A stretch of DNA of 64,000 bases. Origin: Pseudomonas sp. JAI120 (lineage in GTDB: Bacteria > Pseudomonadota > Gammaproteobacteria > Pseudomonadales > Pseudomonadaceae). The translations under genes and the position numbers were made by a program. The stretch spans positions 186,001-250,000 of the forward strand of contig NZ_JACHCZ010000002.1 in NCBI RefSeq assembly GCF_014207255.1, written 5' to 3'. The notes under the pieces are model-generated. The model searched no databases. It saw only the letters and a program-made list of their open reading frames with translations, and was not told where the DNA came from. Positions 1-9,671 of this stretch are shown here, piece after piece; the first letter of the stretch is position 1, and each line of letters starts with the position of its first letter.

Positions 1-195
1 AGCCACCTCCCCTCCGTAAGAATTGGTCACATCTACCAGCATAGAACAGAGCAGGATTTTTGACGGATACGGCGATTGATAGCCAATTAAGATTAATCAA
101 TCCAAATTTTTCACTTATCATTTCTAAATGTGTCAGCCACTATCCTCGGTCTTACGCGAAACAAGCACTTAAAAGAACGCTGGAGACACAAAACC

Positions 196-1500
196 ATGAC
201 TAGCCCTTCCCGGCCCGATTCTGCCCGTTCGAAAGTAGGTGCGGTATTCCGCGTTACCTCGGGCAACTTCCTCGAACAGTTCGACTTCTTTCTGTTTGGT
301 TTCTACGCCACCTACATCGCTGCCGCATTCTTCCCCGCCGCTAATGAATTTGCGTCATTAATGATGACTTTCGCCGTGTTCGGTGCTGGCTTCCTGATGC
401 GGCCACTGGGCGCAATCATCCTCGGCGCTTATATCGATGACGTCGGCCGCCGCAAAGGGTTGATCGTGACCCTGTCGATCATGGCCAGCGGCACGCTGTT
501 GATCGTGCTGGTGCCGGGTTATCACACCATTGGCCTGTGGGCACCGCTGCTGGTGCTGCTGGGCCGCCTATTGCAAGGTTTCTCGGCCGGTGCGGAACTG
601 GGCGGTGTGTCGGTATACCTGTCTGAAATGGCCACCCCGGGCCGCAAGGGTTTCTACACCAGCTGGCAATCGGGCAGCCAACAGATCTCCATCGTGGTGG
701 CGGCCGCGCTGGGCTATGGCTTGAACGTGTGGATGGAACCGGCGGTGGTTGCCGATTGGGGCTGGCGCATTCCGTTCGCCATCGGTTGCGTGATCATCCC
801 GTTCATCTTTGTGCTGCGCCGTAACCTGCAGGAAACCGAAGAGTTCGCCAACCGCAAGCATCGCCCGACCATGCGCGAAGTGCTGGCCACACTGGTGAAA
901 AACTGGACCGTGGTCATCGGCGGCATGCTGATGGTGGCCATGACCACCACCGCGTTCTACCTGATCACCGTGTATGCGCCGACCTTCGGCAAGACTGTGC
1001 TGCAACTGAGCACCTCCGACGCGCTGCTGGTGACCTTGCTGGTGGCGATATCGAACTTTGTCTGGCTGCCGATCGGCGGCACCTTGAGCGACCGCTTCGG
1101 CCGCAAGCCGGTGCTGATCGCCATGACCGCACTGACGGTGCTCACGGCATATCCGGCGCTGTCCTACGTGGTGAACGCACCGAGCTTCGCCCATATGCTG
1201 GAAACCCTGCTGTGGTTCTCGTTCCTGTACGGCATGTACAACGGTGCGATGATCCCCGCCCTCACGGAAATCATGCCGGTGGAAGTGCGCGTGGCCGGCT
1301 TCTCCCTGGCCTACAGCCTGGCGACCGCGATCTTCGGTGGGTTTACCCCGGCGATCTCCACCTGGTTCATTCACATCACCGAGGACAAGGCATCGCCGGC
1401 CTACTGGATGATGTTTGCGGCGGTTTGCGCACTGTGCTCGACACTGGCGCTGTACCGTCGTGCCAATGCGCGTGGGCAGGTGATGCAGGGGGCGGTGTGA
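196..1500 (+). CDS. MFS transporter, citrate/tricarballylate:H+ symporter type
   Basis: Inner-membrane secondary transporter of the metabolite:H+ symporter branch of the MFS, which carries citrate, tricarballylate or related acids. The protein (434 aa) has about 12 hydrophobic helices, the loop 2-3 signature DDVGRRKG and its repeat SDRFGRKP in the second half, and the N-terminal [15 protein letters not shown] block typical of CitA/TcuC-like proteins. I chose ATG 196 because GGAGACACAAAACC lies just before it; an in-frame start at 130 has no ribosome site. It overlaps the next gene by ATGA, so the two are probably cotranslated. The substrate is inferred from the family. Nothing recognisable lies in bases 1-195. 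Confidence 0.88.
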   Translation: MTSPSRPDSARSKVGAVFRVTSGNFLEQFDFFLFGFYATYIAAAFFPAANEFASLMMTFAVFGAGFLMRPLGAIILGAYIDDVGRRKGLIVTLSIMASGTLLIVLVPGYHTIGLWAPLLVLLGRLLQGFSAGAELGGVSVYLSEMATPGRKGFYTSWQSGSQQISIVVAAALGYGLNVWMEPAVVADWGWRIPFAIGCVIIPFIFVLRRNLQETEEFANRKHRPTMREVLATLVKNWTVVIGGMLMVAMTTTAFYLITVYAPTFGKTVLQLSTSDALLVTLLVAISNFVWLPIGGTLSDRFGRKPVLIAMTALTVLTAYPALSYVVNAPSFAHMLETLLWFSFLYGMYNGAMIPALTEIMPVEVRVAGFSLAYSLATAIFGGFTPAISTWFIHITEDKASPAYWMMFAAVCALCSTLALYRRANARGQVMQGAV

Positions 1501-2258
1501 TGAGGTCTGTGTTCAAGACCCTGACGGCGCTGGCCCTCGGCGCCCTGGCGCTGACGGCCCAGGCCGAGGAGCTCAAGGTGATGACCTCCGGTGGCTTCAC
1601 CGCCGCCTATAAACTGCTGGGCCCGCAATACGCCCAGCACAGCGGCGACACCCTCGACACGATACTCGGCCCGTCCATGGGCAAGGCACCGGAAGCGATT
1701 CCCAACCGCCTGGCCCGTGGCGAACATGCCGACGTGGTGATCATGGTCGGCTATGCCCTGGATGAGCTGATCAAACAAGGCAAGGTTGACCCGGCTTCCC
1801 GCGTGGAACTGGCCGACTCACGCATCGGCCTGGTGGTGAAGGAAGGTGCGGCCAAACCTGCGATCGGCACTGATGCCGAACTCAAGGCTGTATTGAGCAA
1901 GGCCAAGTCCGTGGCGTATTCGGACAGCGCCAGCGGTGTGTATGTCGAGAAAGAGCTGTTCAAGAAGCTCGGCATGCCCGCCAAAGGCACCATGATCGAG
2001 CGCCTGCCGGTGGCCGAACAGGTCGCCAAGGGCGATTACGAAGTGGGCTTACAACAGGTGGCGGAGCTGTTGCCGGTGCCGGGTGTGACGTACGTCGGCA
2101 AGATCCCGGAGGATGTGCAATCGGTGACGCGTTTTGCCGCGGGCATTCCGGTCGTTGCCGAACACCCGGCACAAGCCAAGGCGCTGTTGCAGTTCCTGGC
2201 GTCGCCCGAGGCACAACCGGTGGTGCAATCCACCGGCCTGGACTCAGTGTCACGCTGA
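1500..2258 (+). CDS. Periplasmic substrate-binding protein (ModA-like fold)
   Basis: Secreted binding protein of 252 aa. It has a signal peptide (residues 1-21, hydrophobic stretch ending in AQA), then a type 2 periplasmic-binding fold with the ModA-like opening LKVMTSGGFTAAYK and the segment RGEHADVVIM. The start codon overlaps the transporter stop (ATGA), which argues for one operon. Homologues are labelled molybdate-binding-like or simply extracellular solute-binding protein, and usually lack a dedicated ABC permease, as here. It may scavenge or sense the acid carried by the adjacent transporter; that role is inference. Confidence 0.82.
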   Translation: MRSVFKTLTALALGALALTAQAEELKVMTSGGFTAAYKLLGPQYAQHSGDTLDTILGPSMGKAPEAIPNRLARGEHADVVIMVGYALDELIKQGKVDPASRVELADSRIGLVVKEGAAKPAIGTDAELKAVLSKAKSVAYSDSASGVYVEKELFKKLGMPAKGTMIERLPVAEQVAKGDYEVGLQQVAELLPVPGVTYVGKIPEDVQSVTRFAAGIPVVAEHPAQAKALLQFLASPEAQPVVQSTGLDSVSR

Positions 2259-2445
2259 CCGACACCGCATCTGCTGCATCCATCGCTCCAACTCCAGCGC
2301 CGCCGGCGGCAACGTCCGCCCGCGGCGCTTGATCAAGCCCACATTGCGCATCACCTGTGGTCCCACTAACGGCACACTCGGCAAAATCGGGTGCTCCGCT
2401 CCCCACGCCCAAGCCCGCTTCCACCAGACCGACCATGGGGGTCAT
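2250..2445 (-). pseudogene. LysR-family regulator, C-terminal remnant
   Basis: Read on the minus strand, the segment gives HMTPMVGLVEAGLG and then, after a one-base frame change, AEHPILPSVPLVGPQVMRN and KRRGRTLPPAALE before a stop. This is the usual C-terminal end of a LysR effector domain. No N-terminal HTH part or intact frame is present, so this is a decayed fragment. It overlaps the last bases of the binding-protein gene. It may be what is left of a divergent regulator of the transport pair. Confidence 0.6.
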
Positions 2446-2650
2446 GTGGTGCGTTCCTCGAGCGTTTCGATGCGCCGGGGGCGCGCCGGGTGCACGCTGA
2501 TTGATCACTGCCGGCGAAATGCCTATCCGCCTAAAGCGCCCGATCCACAAGGCTTGAACCGAATGAACGAAAAGCTTCGAAACAATTCAAAGCACTTCAA
2601 TTTAGTATAAATTGCATGCCACTCAACCAAGGCATTCACGGAGGTTTCCT
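2446..2650 (+). promoter_or_regulatory. Probable promoter region of the rsb-like operon
   Basis: About 200 bases without a gene. The right half becomes AT-rich and holds TAGTATAAAT near 2604-2613, a plausible -10 element. ACGGAGG at 2638-2644 is the ribosome site for the GTG start at 2651. No clear -35 hexamer is visible, so the promoter class is open. Confidence 0.35.
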
Positions 2651-3502
2651 GTGGCAACTCTGCAAGCTCATACCATTCAGGCACTGCACACCCATCGCCC
2701 TACCCTGCTGACCGAATGGGTTGCCAGCCTTGAGGCTTCGGGGGCCACGCGTAACGTCAAGGCCGAAGACACCCGGCAGCAGGCCAACGACTTCCTCAAC
2801 CTGTTGATCGCGGCACTGCAGCAAGGCGGTTCGCAACAGGTCGGCCATGAAAACTGGGCAGAAACCCGGGTCTTCCTGGAAAAACTCTCCCACAGCCGCG
2901 CCCTGATCGGCCAGGACTCGCAACAGACCGCCAGCTTTATCTTTGCCCTCAAAGGTCCGCTGTTCGCCCTGCTGCAACGGGAATACGCCGAACAACCGAC
3001 GCAACTGGCCGAACAGCTGTGGGAAATCTCCGAGCTGCTTGACGCGCTGGGGATGCACACTATCCGTACTTTCCAGAAATCCCGTGAGTCGGTGATCAAG
3101 CGCCAGCAGGAAGAATTGCTGGAACTGTCCACCCCGGTGGTCAAGCTGTGGGACGGCGTGCTGGCCCTGCCGATGATCGGCACCCTGGATTCGCAACGCA
3201 CCCAGGTGGTCATGGAGTCGCTGTTGCAGCGCATCGTCGACACCGGCTCGGAGATCGCCATCATCGACATTACCGGCGTGCCGACCGTGGACACCCTGGT
3301 AGCGCAGCACCTGTTGAAAACCGTGACCGCCATCCGCCTGATGGGCGCCGACTGCATCATCAGCGGCGTGCGCCCGCAAATCGCCCAGACCATCGTGCAC
3401 CTGGGCCTCGACCTGCAAGGCGTGGTGACCAAGGCTAACCTGGCGGATGCCTTGGCACTGGCCCTGAAACGCCTGGGTGTCACCATCAGCAAGGCTGTTT
3501 AA
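2651..3502 (+). CDS. RsbR-like stressosome protein (N-terminal sensor + STAS)
   Basis: Co-antagonist of a partner-switching module. The protein (283 aa, GTG start after GGAGG) has an N-terminal helical sensor region (about 1-150) and a C-terminal STAS domain (about 160-280). The STAS domain contains DITGVPTVDTLVAQHLLKT and GVRPQIAQTIVHLGLDL, very close to the region of Bacillus RsbR that holds the phosphorylated threonines. It is directly followed by RsbS- and RsbT-like genes, matching the RsbR-S-T order of stressosome operons. In Bacillus RsbR and RsbS form the stressosome that sequesters RsbT. The signal sensed here is unknown. Confidence 0.9.
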   Translation: MATLQAHTIQALHTHRPTLLTEWVASLEASGATRNVKAEDTRQQANDFLNLLIAALQQGGSQQVGHENWAETRVFLEKLSHSRALIGQDSQQTASFIFALKGPLFALLQREYAEQPTQLAEQLWEISELLDALGMHTIRTFQKSRESVIKRQQEELLELSTPVVKLWDGVLALPMIGTLDSQRTQVVMESLLQRIVDTGSEIAIIDITGVPTVDTLVAQHLLKTVTAIRLMGADCIISGVRPQIAQTIVHLGLDLQGVVTKANLADALALALKRLGVTISKAV

Positions 3503-3504
3503 GC

Positions 3505-3867
3505 ATGGAACGTATCCCGATTTTGCAGATGGGCGAATTCCTGCTCGTGACGATTCAGGTCGACATGCATGACCAGCTTGCGCTGACGTTGCAGGACGAC
3601 CTGTCCGAGCGCATCAGCCGCACGTCGGCACGGGGCGTATTGATCGACATCTCCGCGCTGGACATGGTCGACTCGTTCATCGGCCGCATGATCGGCACCA
3701 TTTCCGGCCTGTCGCGCATCATGGATGCCCAGACCGTACTGGTGGGCATGCAGCCGGCGGTGGCGATCACCCTGGTGGAACTGGGCATGACCCTGCCAGG
3801 CGTAGCGACCGCGTTGAATGTCGAGCGCGGCATGAAATTGCTGCGTGACCGGGTAGACCACTCATGA
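3505..3867 (+). CDS. RsbS-like STAS antagonist
   Basis: Single STAS-domain protein of 120 aa that in Bacillus-type modules forms the stressosome scaffold with RsbR and holds the RsbT kinase. It contains LIDISALDMVDSFIGRMIG, where the serine in VDSFIGR matches the RsbS phosphorylation site. Only two bases separate it from rsbR, and its end overlaps the rsbT-like start, so it is translationally coupled. Family assignment is strong from the motif and from the R-S-T order. Confidence 0.92.
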   Translation: MERIPILQMGEFLLVTIQVDMHDQLALTLQDDLSERISRTSARGVLIDISALDMVDSFIGRMIGTISGLSRIMDAQTVLVGMQPAVAITLVELGMTLPGVATALNVERGMKLLRDRVDHS

Positions 3868-4268
3868 CCCAGGCCAGCAGCGGCACCCACCCGGTGCTCA
3901 TCGAACAGGACGTGGTGCTGGCCCGACAATTGGTGCGCAAGTTGGCGCAGGAATGCGGCATGCGCCTGATCGACCTGACCAAACTGGTCACCGCCGTCAG
4001 CGAGCTGGCGCGTAACACCGTGGTCTACGGCGGCGGCGGCCATATGGACTGGGCCGTGGTCGAGAAAGACCACCGCCCCGGCCTGCGCCTGACCTTCCGC
4101 GATGAAGGCCCGGGCATCCCCGACCTCAAGTTGGCGATGACCGACGGCTGGACCTCGGGCAGTGGCCTGGGCCTGGGCTTGACCGGCGCCAAACGCCTGG
4201 TGGACGAGTTTGAACTGGACACCGCTCCCGGCAAGGGCACCCGCGTGACGATCACCCGATGGACGTGA
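3864..4268 (+). CDS. RsbT-like serine/threonine kinase
   Basis: Small GHKL kinase of 134 aa that in the family phosphorylates RsbS and RsbR and, once released, activates a PP2C phosphatase or another output protein. Visible are the N-box SELARNTVVYGGGG, the G1 box DEGPGIPD and the G2 box GSGLGLGLTGAKRL. It overlaps both neighbours by a few bases. The natural partner is the fused ATPase/phosphatase encoded next. Confidence 0.92.
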   Translation: MTQASSGTHPVLIEQDVVLARQLVRKLAQECGMRLIDLTKLVTAVSELARNTVVYGGGGHMDWAVVEKDHRPGLRLTFRDEGPGIPDLKLAMTDGWTSGSGLGLGLTGAKRLVDEFELDTAPGKGTRVTITRWT

Positions 4269-5266
4269 ACATTCCCAGCGCCTTGACCGAGGTGCTGTTG
4301 ATCGAAGATGTCAGCCAAGTCGGCTATGCCCGGCGCACTGCGCAACAGCTCGCCGAGCAACTGGGCTTTGACGAAACCGACGCCGGCCGCGTAGCCCTGG
4401 TGGCCACAGAGCTGGCCAGCAATATTCTCAAGCATGCCGCCCACGGCGAGTTGCAGTTGCGCGCCACGGGCAATCAGGGCGTGGAGATGATCGCCGTGGA
4501 CCGTGGCCAGGGGTTTGACCTGGACAGTTGCCTGGTGGACGGTTTTTCCACCGGCGGCACCCAGGGTATCGGCATGGGCGCCATCTCCCGCGTGGCACAG
4601 GTGTTTGATGCTTACGCCGACCATCGCGGCACGGCGATGCTGGCTCGCCTGTACCCGCGGGCATCAGGTACCAAGGATATTCGCTACGGTGTCAGCCAGC
4701 ACTCCCTGCACCATGACCCGGCCTGTGGCGATGCCTGGCACCTGGCAATCGAGCCAGGCCGTTTCAGCGTAATGGTGGCCGACGGCCTGGGCCATGGCAG
4801 CGAAGCCGAACGGGCAGCACACGCCGGTGAAGCGGTGTTTGCCCAGGACCCGTTCCTGGACCCGACCGTATTGTTCAACGACCTGCATATCGGTATGAGC
4901 GGCACACGCGGCGGCGCCATGGCCGTCGCCCAGTACGACGCCATGGCCGACAGCTTGCGCTTCACCGGGGTGGGCAATATCGGCGCGAGCCTGATCGGCC
5001 CCGGCAAGTCGCGCGGGCTGGCCTCCCACCCCGGTATCGTCGGCGTGCAATTTCGTAAGGCGCAGCCCTTCGACTACGCTCAGGTCACCGGCCAACTGCT
5101 GGTCCTCTACAGCGATGGGCTGCAATCACGCTGGAACCTTGCCGACTACCCCGGGCTTTCACACCGCCACCCGGCCTTGATCGCCGCCATCCTGCACCGT
5201 GATTTCTGCCGCGGACGGGATGACGTTACCGTCTTCGTGATTGCCCTGGAGGCCATTGATGGCTGA
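4259..5266 (+). CDS. Fused anti-sigma-like ATPase and SpoIIE/RsbX-type phosphatase
   Basis: Two-domain protein of 335 aa. Residues about 1-135 form a second RsbT/RsbW-like GHKL ATPase (ATELASNILKHAAHG, VDRGQGFDL, GTQGIGMGAISR). Residues about 145-335 form a PP2C/SpoIIE phosphatase (VADGLGHGSEAERAA, GVGNIGASLI, YSDGL, GRDDVTVFVI). In RsbX-type systems the phosphatase resets RsbS and RsbR. It overlaps rsbT by ten bases and the following kinase by eight. The fusion suggests that resetting and kinase input are coupled in one protein; that is inference. Confidence 0.88.
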   Translation: MDVNIPSALTEVLLIEDVSQVGYARRTAQQLAEQLGFDETDAGRVALVATELASNILKHAAHGELQLRATGNQGVEMIAVDRGQGFDLDSCLVDGFSTGGTQGIGMGAISRVAQVFDAYADHRGTAMLARLYPRASGTKDIRYGVSQHSLHHDPACGDAWHLAIEPGRFSVMVADGLGHGSEAERAAHAGEAVFAQDPFLDPTVLFNDLHIGMSGTRGGAMAVAQYDAMADSLRFTGVGNIGASLIGPGKSRGLASHPGIVGVQFRKAQPFDYAQVTGQLLVLYSDGLQSRWNLADYPGLSHRHPALIAAILHRDFCRGRDDVTVFVIALEAIDG

Positions 5267-6122
5267 GACCACCGCTTCCCTCACCGATGAACTGCAACGC
5301 CTGCGCCAGGAGGCCGATGCGTTGCGTTCGGAGCTGGACGAGACCAACCAGGGCGTGTTGGCACTGTATGCCGAGCTGGATACCCAGGCCGACCAACTGC
5401 GCCAGGCGTCTGACTTGAAAAGCCGATTCCTCTCGTACATGAGCCATGAGTTCCGCACGCCCCTGGGCTCGATCCTGAGCATCACCAGCTTGTTGGCCGA
5501 CGAACTCGACGGCCCGCTGAGCGCCGAGCAGCACACGCAGGTCGGGTTTATCCGCAGTTCCGCGCGCGAGCTGCGCGAAATGGTCGACGACCTGCTGGAC
5601 CTGGCCAAGATCGAGGCCGGGCGCATCACTATCTCGCCGGCCTGGTTCGACATGTTCGATTTGTTCTCGGCGTTACGCGGGATGTTCCGCCCGATTGTCG
5701 ATGCCTCGTCGATAGACCTGATCTTCGAAGAACCTATCGGCCTGCCCAAGCTCTACACCGACGACAAGAAGCTGGCACAGATCCTGCGCAACTTCATCTC
5801 CAACGCCCTGAAGTTCACAGCGCACGGCGAGGTACGCGTATCGGCGCAACGGGTCGGCGAGCAGGAAATCCGCTTTGCCGTGCACGACACCGGCCTGGGC
5901 ATTCCTGCCGAACTGCACAGCAACCTGTTCGAAGACTTTTCCCAGATCGACTCGCCGCTGCAAAAACGCCTGCGCGGCACCGGCCTGGGCCTGTCGCTGT
6001 GCAAACGCTTTGCCGAACTGCTCGGCGGCCGGGTCGGCGTAGAGAGTACGCCTGGCGTCGGCTCGATGTTCTTCGTGATCATTCCTCTCTCTATTGCTGG
6101 CGGACTTGTCGATGAATCGTGA
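5259..6122 (+). CDS. Sensor histidine kinase, soluble
   Basis: Histidine kinase of 287 aa with no membrane segment. An N-terminal coiled coil (about 6-55) leads into HisKA with the phospho-acceptor His63 in YMSHEFRTPLGS, then HATPase_c with NFISNALKFT, DTGLGIP and GTGLGLSLCKRFAELLGG. ATG 5259 overlaps the upstream phosphatase. Kinases of this type often follow rsb modules in bacteria that lack SigB. It probably hands the partner-switch output to the hybrid kinase or to an unlinked regulator. Confidence 0.9.
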   Translation: MAETTASLTDELQRLRQEADALRSELDETNQGVLALYAELDTQADQLRQASDLKSRFLSYMSHEFRTPLGSILSITSLLADELDGPLSAEQHTQVGFIRSSARELREMVDDLLDLAKIEAGRITISPAWFDMFDLFSALRGMFRPIVDASSIDLIFEEPIGLPKLYTDDKKLAQILRNFISNALKFTAHGEVRVSAQRVGEQEIRFAVHDTGLGIPAELHSNLFEDFSQIDSPLQKRLRGTGLGLSLCKRFAELLGGRVGVESTPGVGSMFFVIIPLSIAGGLVDES

Positions 6123-8055
6123 CATCCAACTGCTGATCGTCGACGACAACGCCGCTACCCGCTACGCCCTGCGCCGACGCCTGGAAAGCCATCACTACCA
6201 TGTGCTTGAGGCCGGCACCGGCCAGGAAGGGCTGGACCTGATCGCCAGCGAAAAAATCGACGGGCTGATCCTCGATGTCAACCTGCCAGACATGAGCGGC
6301 TTCGACATCGTGCGCGTGCTGCGCGCCGATCCGGTCACCGCCTTGCTGCCGGTGGTGCATGTATCGGCAGCTTCCATCGAGACCGGCGACATCATCACCG
6401 GCCTGGATGCCGGCGCCGATGCCTACCTGATCCACCCGGTCGATCCGGATGTGCTGCTGGCCACTCTGCGTACCCTGTTGCGAGTGCGCGACACTGAATA
6501 CGCGCTGCGCGAGAGCGAGGCACGGTTTCGCGAAATCTTCTTCAATATCAGCGCGCCGATTGCGGTAATGGATGCACAGCTCAAGGTGCACGAATGTAAC
6601 CATGCCTTTGCCCAGCTGATTCACGACAACCTCAACCCCGACGCCCTGCTCGAATGCTTCGCCACCGATCAACTCACGGTGCTTCAGGAGCTGTGCCTGC
6701 GCCTGGCTGCCGGCGAGCGCTGGAAGGGCACCTTGCAGATGAAGGTCGACGGCCAGTTGCGCGAGACCGAATGGCAGGTTTCGCCCTACCGCCGCGCCGA
6801 ATTGAGCCTGGTATTTGTCGAGGACGTCACCGAACACCGCCACCGCGAGCGGCACCAGCAGGCCGAACTGGCCAACGCCACCACCCAGTTGGCACGCACC
6901 GAGGCGCAGCTGCTACAGGCACAGAAGATGGATGCCCTGGGCAAACTCACCGGCGGCATCGCCCATGACTTCAACAACCTGCTGACCGGGATCATCACCA
7001 GCCTGGAGCTGATCAAGAAACGCATTGAGACCCAGCGTACCGACAAGGTCATAGGCTATGCCGATGCGGCGTTGAGTTCGGCCCTGAGCGCCGCCGGCCT
7101 GACCAACCGCCTGCTGGCCTTCGCCCGCCAGCAACCGCTGGACACGCGGCCGATCGACATCAACGCGCATATTCGCTCCCTGGAAGAATTGCTGGTACGC
7201 ACCATCGGCGAACATATCGCCTTGAAACTGGAGCTGACCAACAACCCGGCCGTGGCGATGGTCGATCCGATCCAGCTGGAAAGCGCCGTGCTGAACCTGG
7301 TGATCAACGCCCGCGACGCGCTGCCCAAGGGCGGCAATATCTGGGTGACGACCTACCCGGCCTACTCCAACGGCAACCTCAAACTGGAAAATGGCCCCTA
7401 CATCGCCCTGTCGGTGCGCGATAACGGTGTGGGCATCGAGCACAGCGTCATCGACAAGGTGTTCGACCCGTTCTTCACCACTAAGCCGCTGGGCCAGGGT
7501 ACCGGGCTGGGCCTGTCGACCATCTACGGGTTTGCCCGACAGTCCGGCGGCGACGCACAGATCCGCAGCGTAACCCGCCAGGGCACCGAGGTGACCATCA
7601 TGCTCCCCGCCGCAAGCGGCCCCGCCAGCACCGTGGTCAAGCCACTGGCGTCGCCGGGCCAAAGCAATGGCGAGCACGTGCTGATTGTCGAAGACATGCC
7701 CACCGTGCGCAGCTTCGTGGCCGAGGTGCTGATCGAGGCCGGCTACCGCTGCAGCCTCGCCGCCGATGGCGACGAAGCCATCGCCAGCCTGCGCGACGAC
7801 TCGAGCATCAACCTGCTGCTGACCGATGTCGGTCTGCCCTACATGACCGGGCGCGAACTGGCCGACGTCGCACGCGAAATGCATCCTGCACTGCCGATCC
7901 TGTTCATGACCGGCTACGCGGAAAACGCGGCGAATCGTCAGAGTTTCCTCGGCGAAGGCATGGATCTGATTTCCAAGCCATTTCACATCGATGAATTGCT
8001 GGAGAAGATCCGTCGCGGGCTGGATGGCACGGCCGGCACACTTCACTACAGCTGA
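6112..8055 (+). CDS. Hybrid histidine kinase REC-PAS-HisKA-HATPase-REC
   Basis: Soluble phosphorelay protein of 647 aa. The first receiver domain (1-120) has phospho-acceptor Asp55 in LILDVNLPDMSG. A PAS-like region (about 130-240) follows, then a short coiled coil, a HisKA with GGIAHDFNNLLTGI, an HATPase (VINARDALPKGG, DNGVGIE, GTGLGLSTIYGFARQSGG) and a C-terminal receiver with LLLTDVGLPYMTG. The start overlaps the preceding kinase stop, so six genes from rsbR to here form one compact operon. No sigma factor or DNA-binding output domain is encoded with them. Confidence 0.92.
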   Translation: MNRDIQLLIVDDNAATRYALRRRLESHHYHVLEAGTGQEGLDLIASEKIDGLILDVNLPDMSGFDIVRVLRADPVTALLPVVHVSAASIETGDIITGLDAGADAYLIHPVDPDVLLATLRTLLRVRDTEYALRESEARFREIFFNISAPIAVMDAQLKVHECNHAFAQLIHDNLNPDALLECFATDQLTVLQELCLRLAAGERWKGTLQMKVDGQLRETEWQVSPYRRAELSLVFVEDVTEHRHRERHQQAELANATTQLARTEAQLLQAQKMDALGKLTGGIAHDFNNLLTGIITSLELIKKRIETQRTDKVIGYADAALSSALSAAGLTNRLLAFARQQPLDTRPIDINAHIRSLEELLVRTIGEHIALKLELTNNPAVAMVDPIQLESAVLNLVINARDALPKGGNIWVTTYPAYSNGNLKLENGPYIALSVRDNGVGIEHSVIDKVFDPFFTTKPLGQGTGLGLSTIYGFARQSGGDAQIRSVTRQGTEVTIMLPAASGPASTVVKPLASPGQSNGEHVLIVEDMPTVRSFVAEVLIEAGYRCSLAADGDEAIASLRDDSSINLLLTDVGLPYMTGRELADVAREMHPALPILFMTGYAENAANRQSFLGEGMDLISKPFHIDELLEKIRRGLDGTAGTLHYS

Positions 8056-9671
8056 AACTTTGCGACCGCTTCGTTCAGGGAAACGGCCAACTGCGCCAGC
8101 TCTCGGCTCGATCCATTGATCTGCCCGGCTCCGGAAGAGGACTGTGCCGACAGGTCGCGAATATTGACGATATTGCGATCGACTTCCTTGGCCACTTGGG
8201 CCTGCTCTTCGGCAGCACTGGCAATCACCAGGTTGCGCTGGTGAATCTGGTCGATGGAGTCGGTGATCTGACTTAATGCGCCGCCCGCCCCCTCAGCCAA
8301 GGCCAGGGTGTCGGTGGCACGCTGGGTGCTCGACTGCATCGAGCTCAGCGCGTCGTTGGAGCCGGTGCGCATCGCGGTCACCATCTGGTCGATTTCCAGG
8401 GTCGATTGCTGGGTGCGATGGGCCAGGGCGCGCACTTCGTCAGCCACCACCGCAAAACCGCGCCCGGACTCACCGGCCCGCGCCGCCTCGATCGCGGCGT
8501 TGAGCGCCAGCAGATTGGTCTGCTCGGCGATGGAGCGAATCACGTCGAGCACCTTGCCAATATCCCGCGATTGCTCGGCGAGGTTCTGCACCAGGGTCGA
8601 AGTTTCGCCAATATTGGTGCTCAGGGCTTGAATGGCGTTGACCGTTTCGCCCACACGGTGCTGGCCTTCGCGCGCGGTTTCATTGGACAGGCGCGTGGAC
8701 TCGGAGGTGGACACTGCATTGCGCGCCACCTCATCCGCCGCCGAGGTCATCTCGTTCACGGCAGTGGCGGCCTGCTCGATTTCAGCGGTCTGCTTTTGCA
8801 GGCTGCGGCTGCTCTGATCGGTGATGCCGTTGAGGTCGGTGGCCGATGACGCCATCTGCCCCGCCGACTGGCGAATCAGCTGCAGGGTGCCGCGCAGGTT
8901 GGCCTGCATGGTCTTGAGAGCCACGAGCAGGCGCGTCACTTCGTCGTCGCCGGTCACGTCCACCGTTTGGGTCAGGTCACCCTGGGCAACGTTCTCGGCA
9001 GCCCGTACTGCATGGCTGAGCGGGCCGACGATGCTGCGCGTGAGCAACCACGCCAGCAGCACGGTGCTCAAACCCGCAACAATCACAAAGCCGAACACCA
9101 TGGTGCGCGAACGGCTGTACTGTGACTCGGCCGTCTGGCCTTGCTGGTTGATCTGGGCGTTGTAGTAGTCGGCCAGGGCATTGAGCTGGGCTCCGGAGCC
9201 ATCGACCACGGTTTTCATATCCACCAGCAACAGCTTGTTCAGCTCGGCGCCCTGCTGCTTATCGGCAAGGGCGAAGGACTGGGCCAGCCCTTGTTGGTAT
9301 TGGCGCAGCGAGACCTGGAACTGGTCGTAGAGCGTGCGTAATTCGGGAGTGTCGATCACCGCGTCGAGTTCAGCCAGCCGCTTAGTCAGGTCCTGGCTGC
9401 GGGTGTCCATCTGGCTACGGTATTGCGGGATGCTCGCCGGGTTCGGGTCCAGCGCCATGCGCAAAGAGATCGTACGAATGCGCAGCATGATTTCGCGAAC
9501 GTCCGCCACCAGCCGCATCTTCGGCACCAGCCCGCTTTCCACCTGCACCGCGCTGGCGCGGATGTTTGCCATATTCGACAGCGCAAAAAAACCCAGCAGG
9601 GCCACGAGCAAAGCAATCAAGGCAAAACCTAAACCCGCACGGCGGGCGATGGACAGGCTGCGAAGGGACAT
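8046..9671 (-). CDS. Methyl-accepting chemotaxis protein
   Basis: Transmembrane chemoreceptor of 541 aa. TM1 (about 12-31) and TM2 (about 191-211) flank a periplasmic four-helix-bundle ligand domain. A HAMP domain (about 212-265) precedes the cytoplasmic signalling hairpin, whose tip EQTNLLALNAAIEAARAGES lies near residues 383-402. No C-terminal NWETF-like CheR-binding pentapeptide is visible. It is convergent with the hybrid kinase and overlaps it by ten bases. The ligand cannot be told from sequence. Confidence 0.95.
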   Translation of the reverse strand: MSLRSLSIARRAGLGFALIALLVALLGFFALSNMANIRASAVQVESGLVPKMRLVADVREIMLRIRTISLRMALDPNPASIPQYRSQMDTRSQDLTKRLAELDAVIDTPELRTLYDQFQVSLRQYQQGLAQSFALADKQQGAELNKLLLVDMKTVVDGSGAQLNALADYYNAQINQQGQTAESQYSRSRTMVFGFVIVAGLSTVLLAWLLTRSIVGPLSHAVRAAENVAQGDLTQTVDVTGDDEVTRLLVALKTMQANLRGTLQLIRQSAGQMASSATDLNGITDQSSRSLQKQTAEIEQAATAVNEMTSAADEVARNAVSTSESTRLSNETAREGQHRVGETVNAIQALSTNIGETSTLVQNLAEQSRDIGKVLDVIRSIAEQTNLLALNAAIEAARAGESGRGFAVVADEVRALAHRTQQSTLEIDQMVTAMRTGSNDALSSMQSSTQRATDTLALAEGAGGALSQITDSIDQIHQRNLVIASAAEEQAQVAKEVDRNIVNIRDLSAQSSSGAGQINGSSRELAQLAVSLNEAVAKFQL

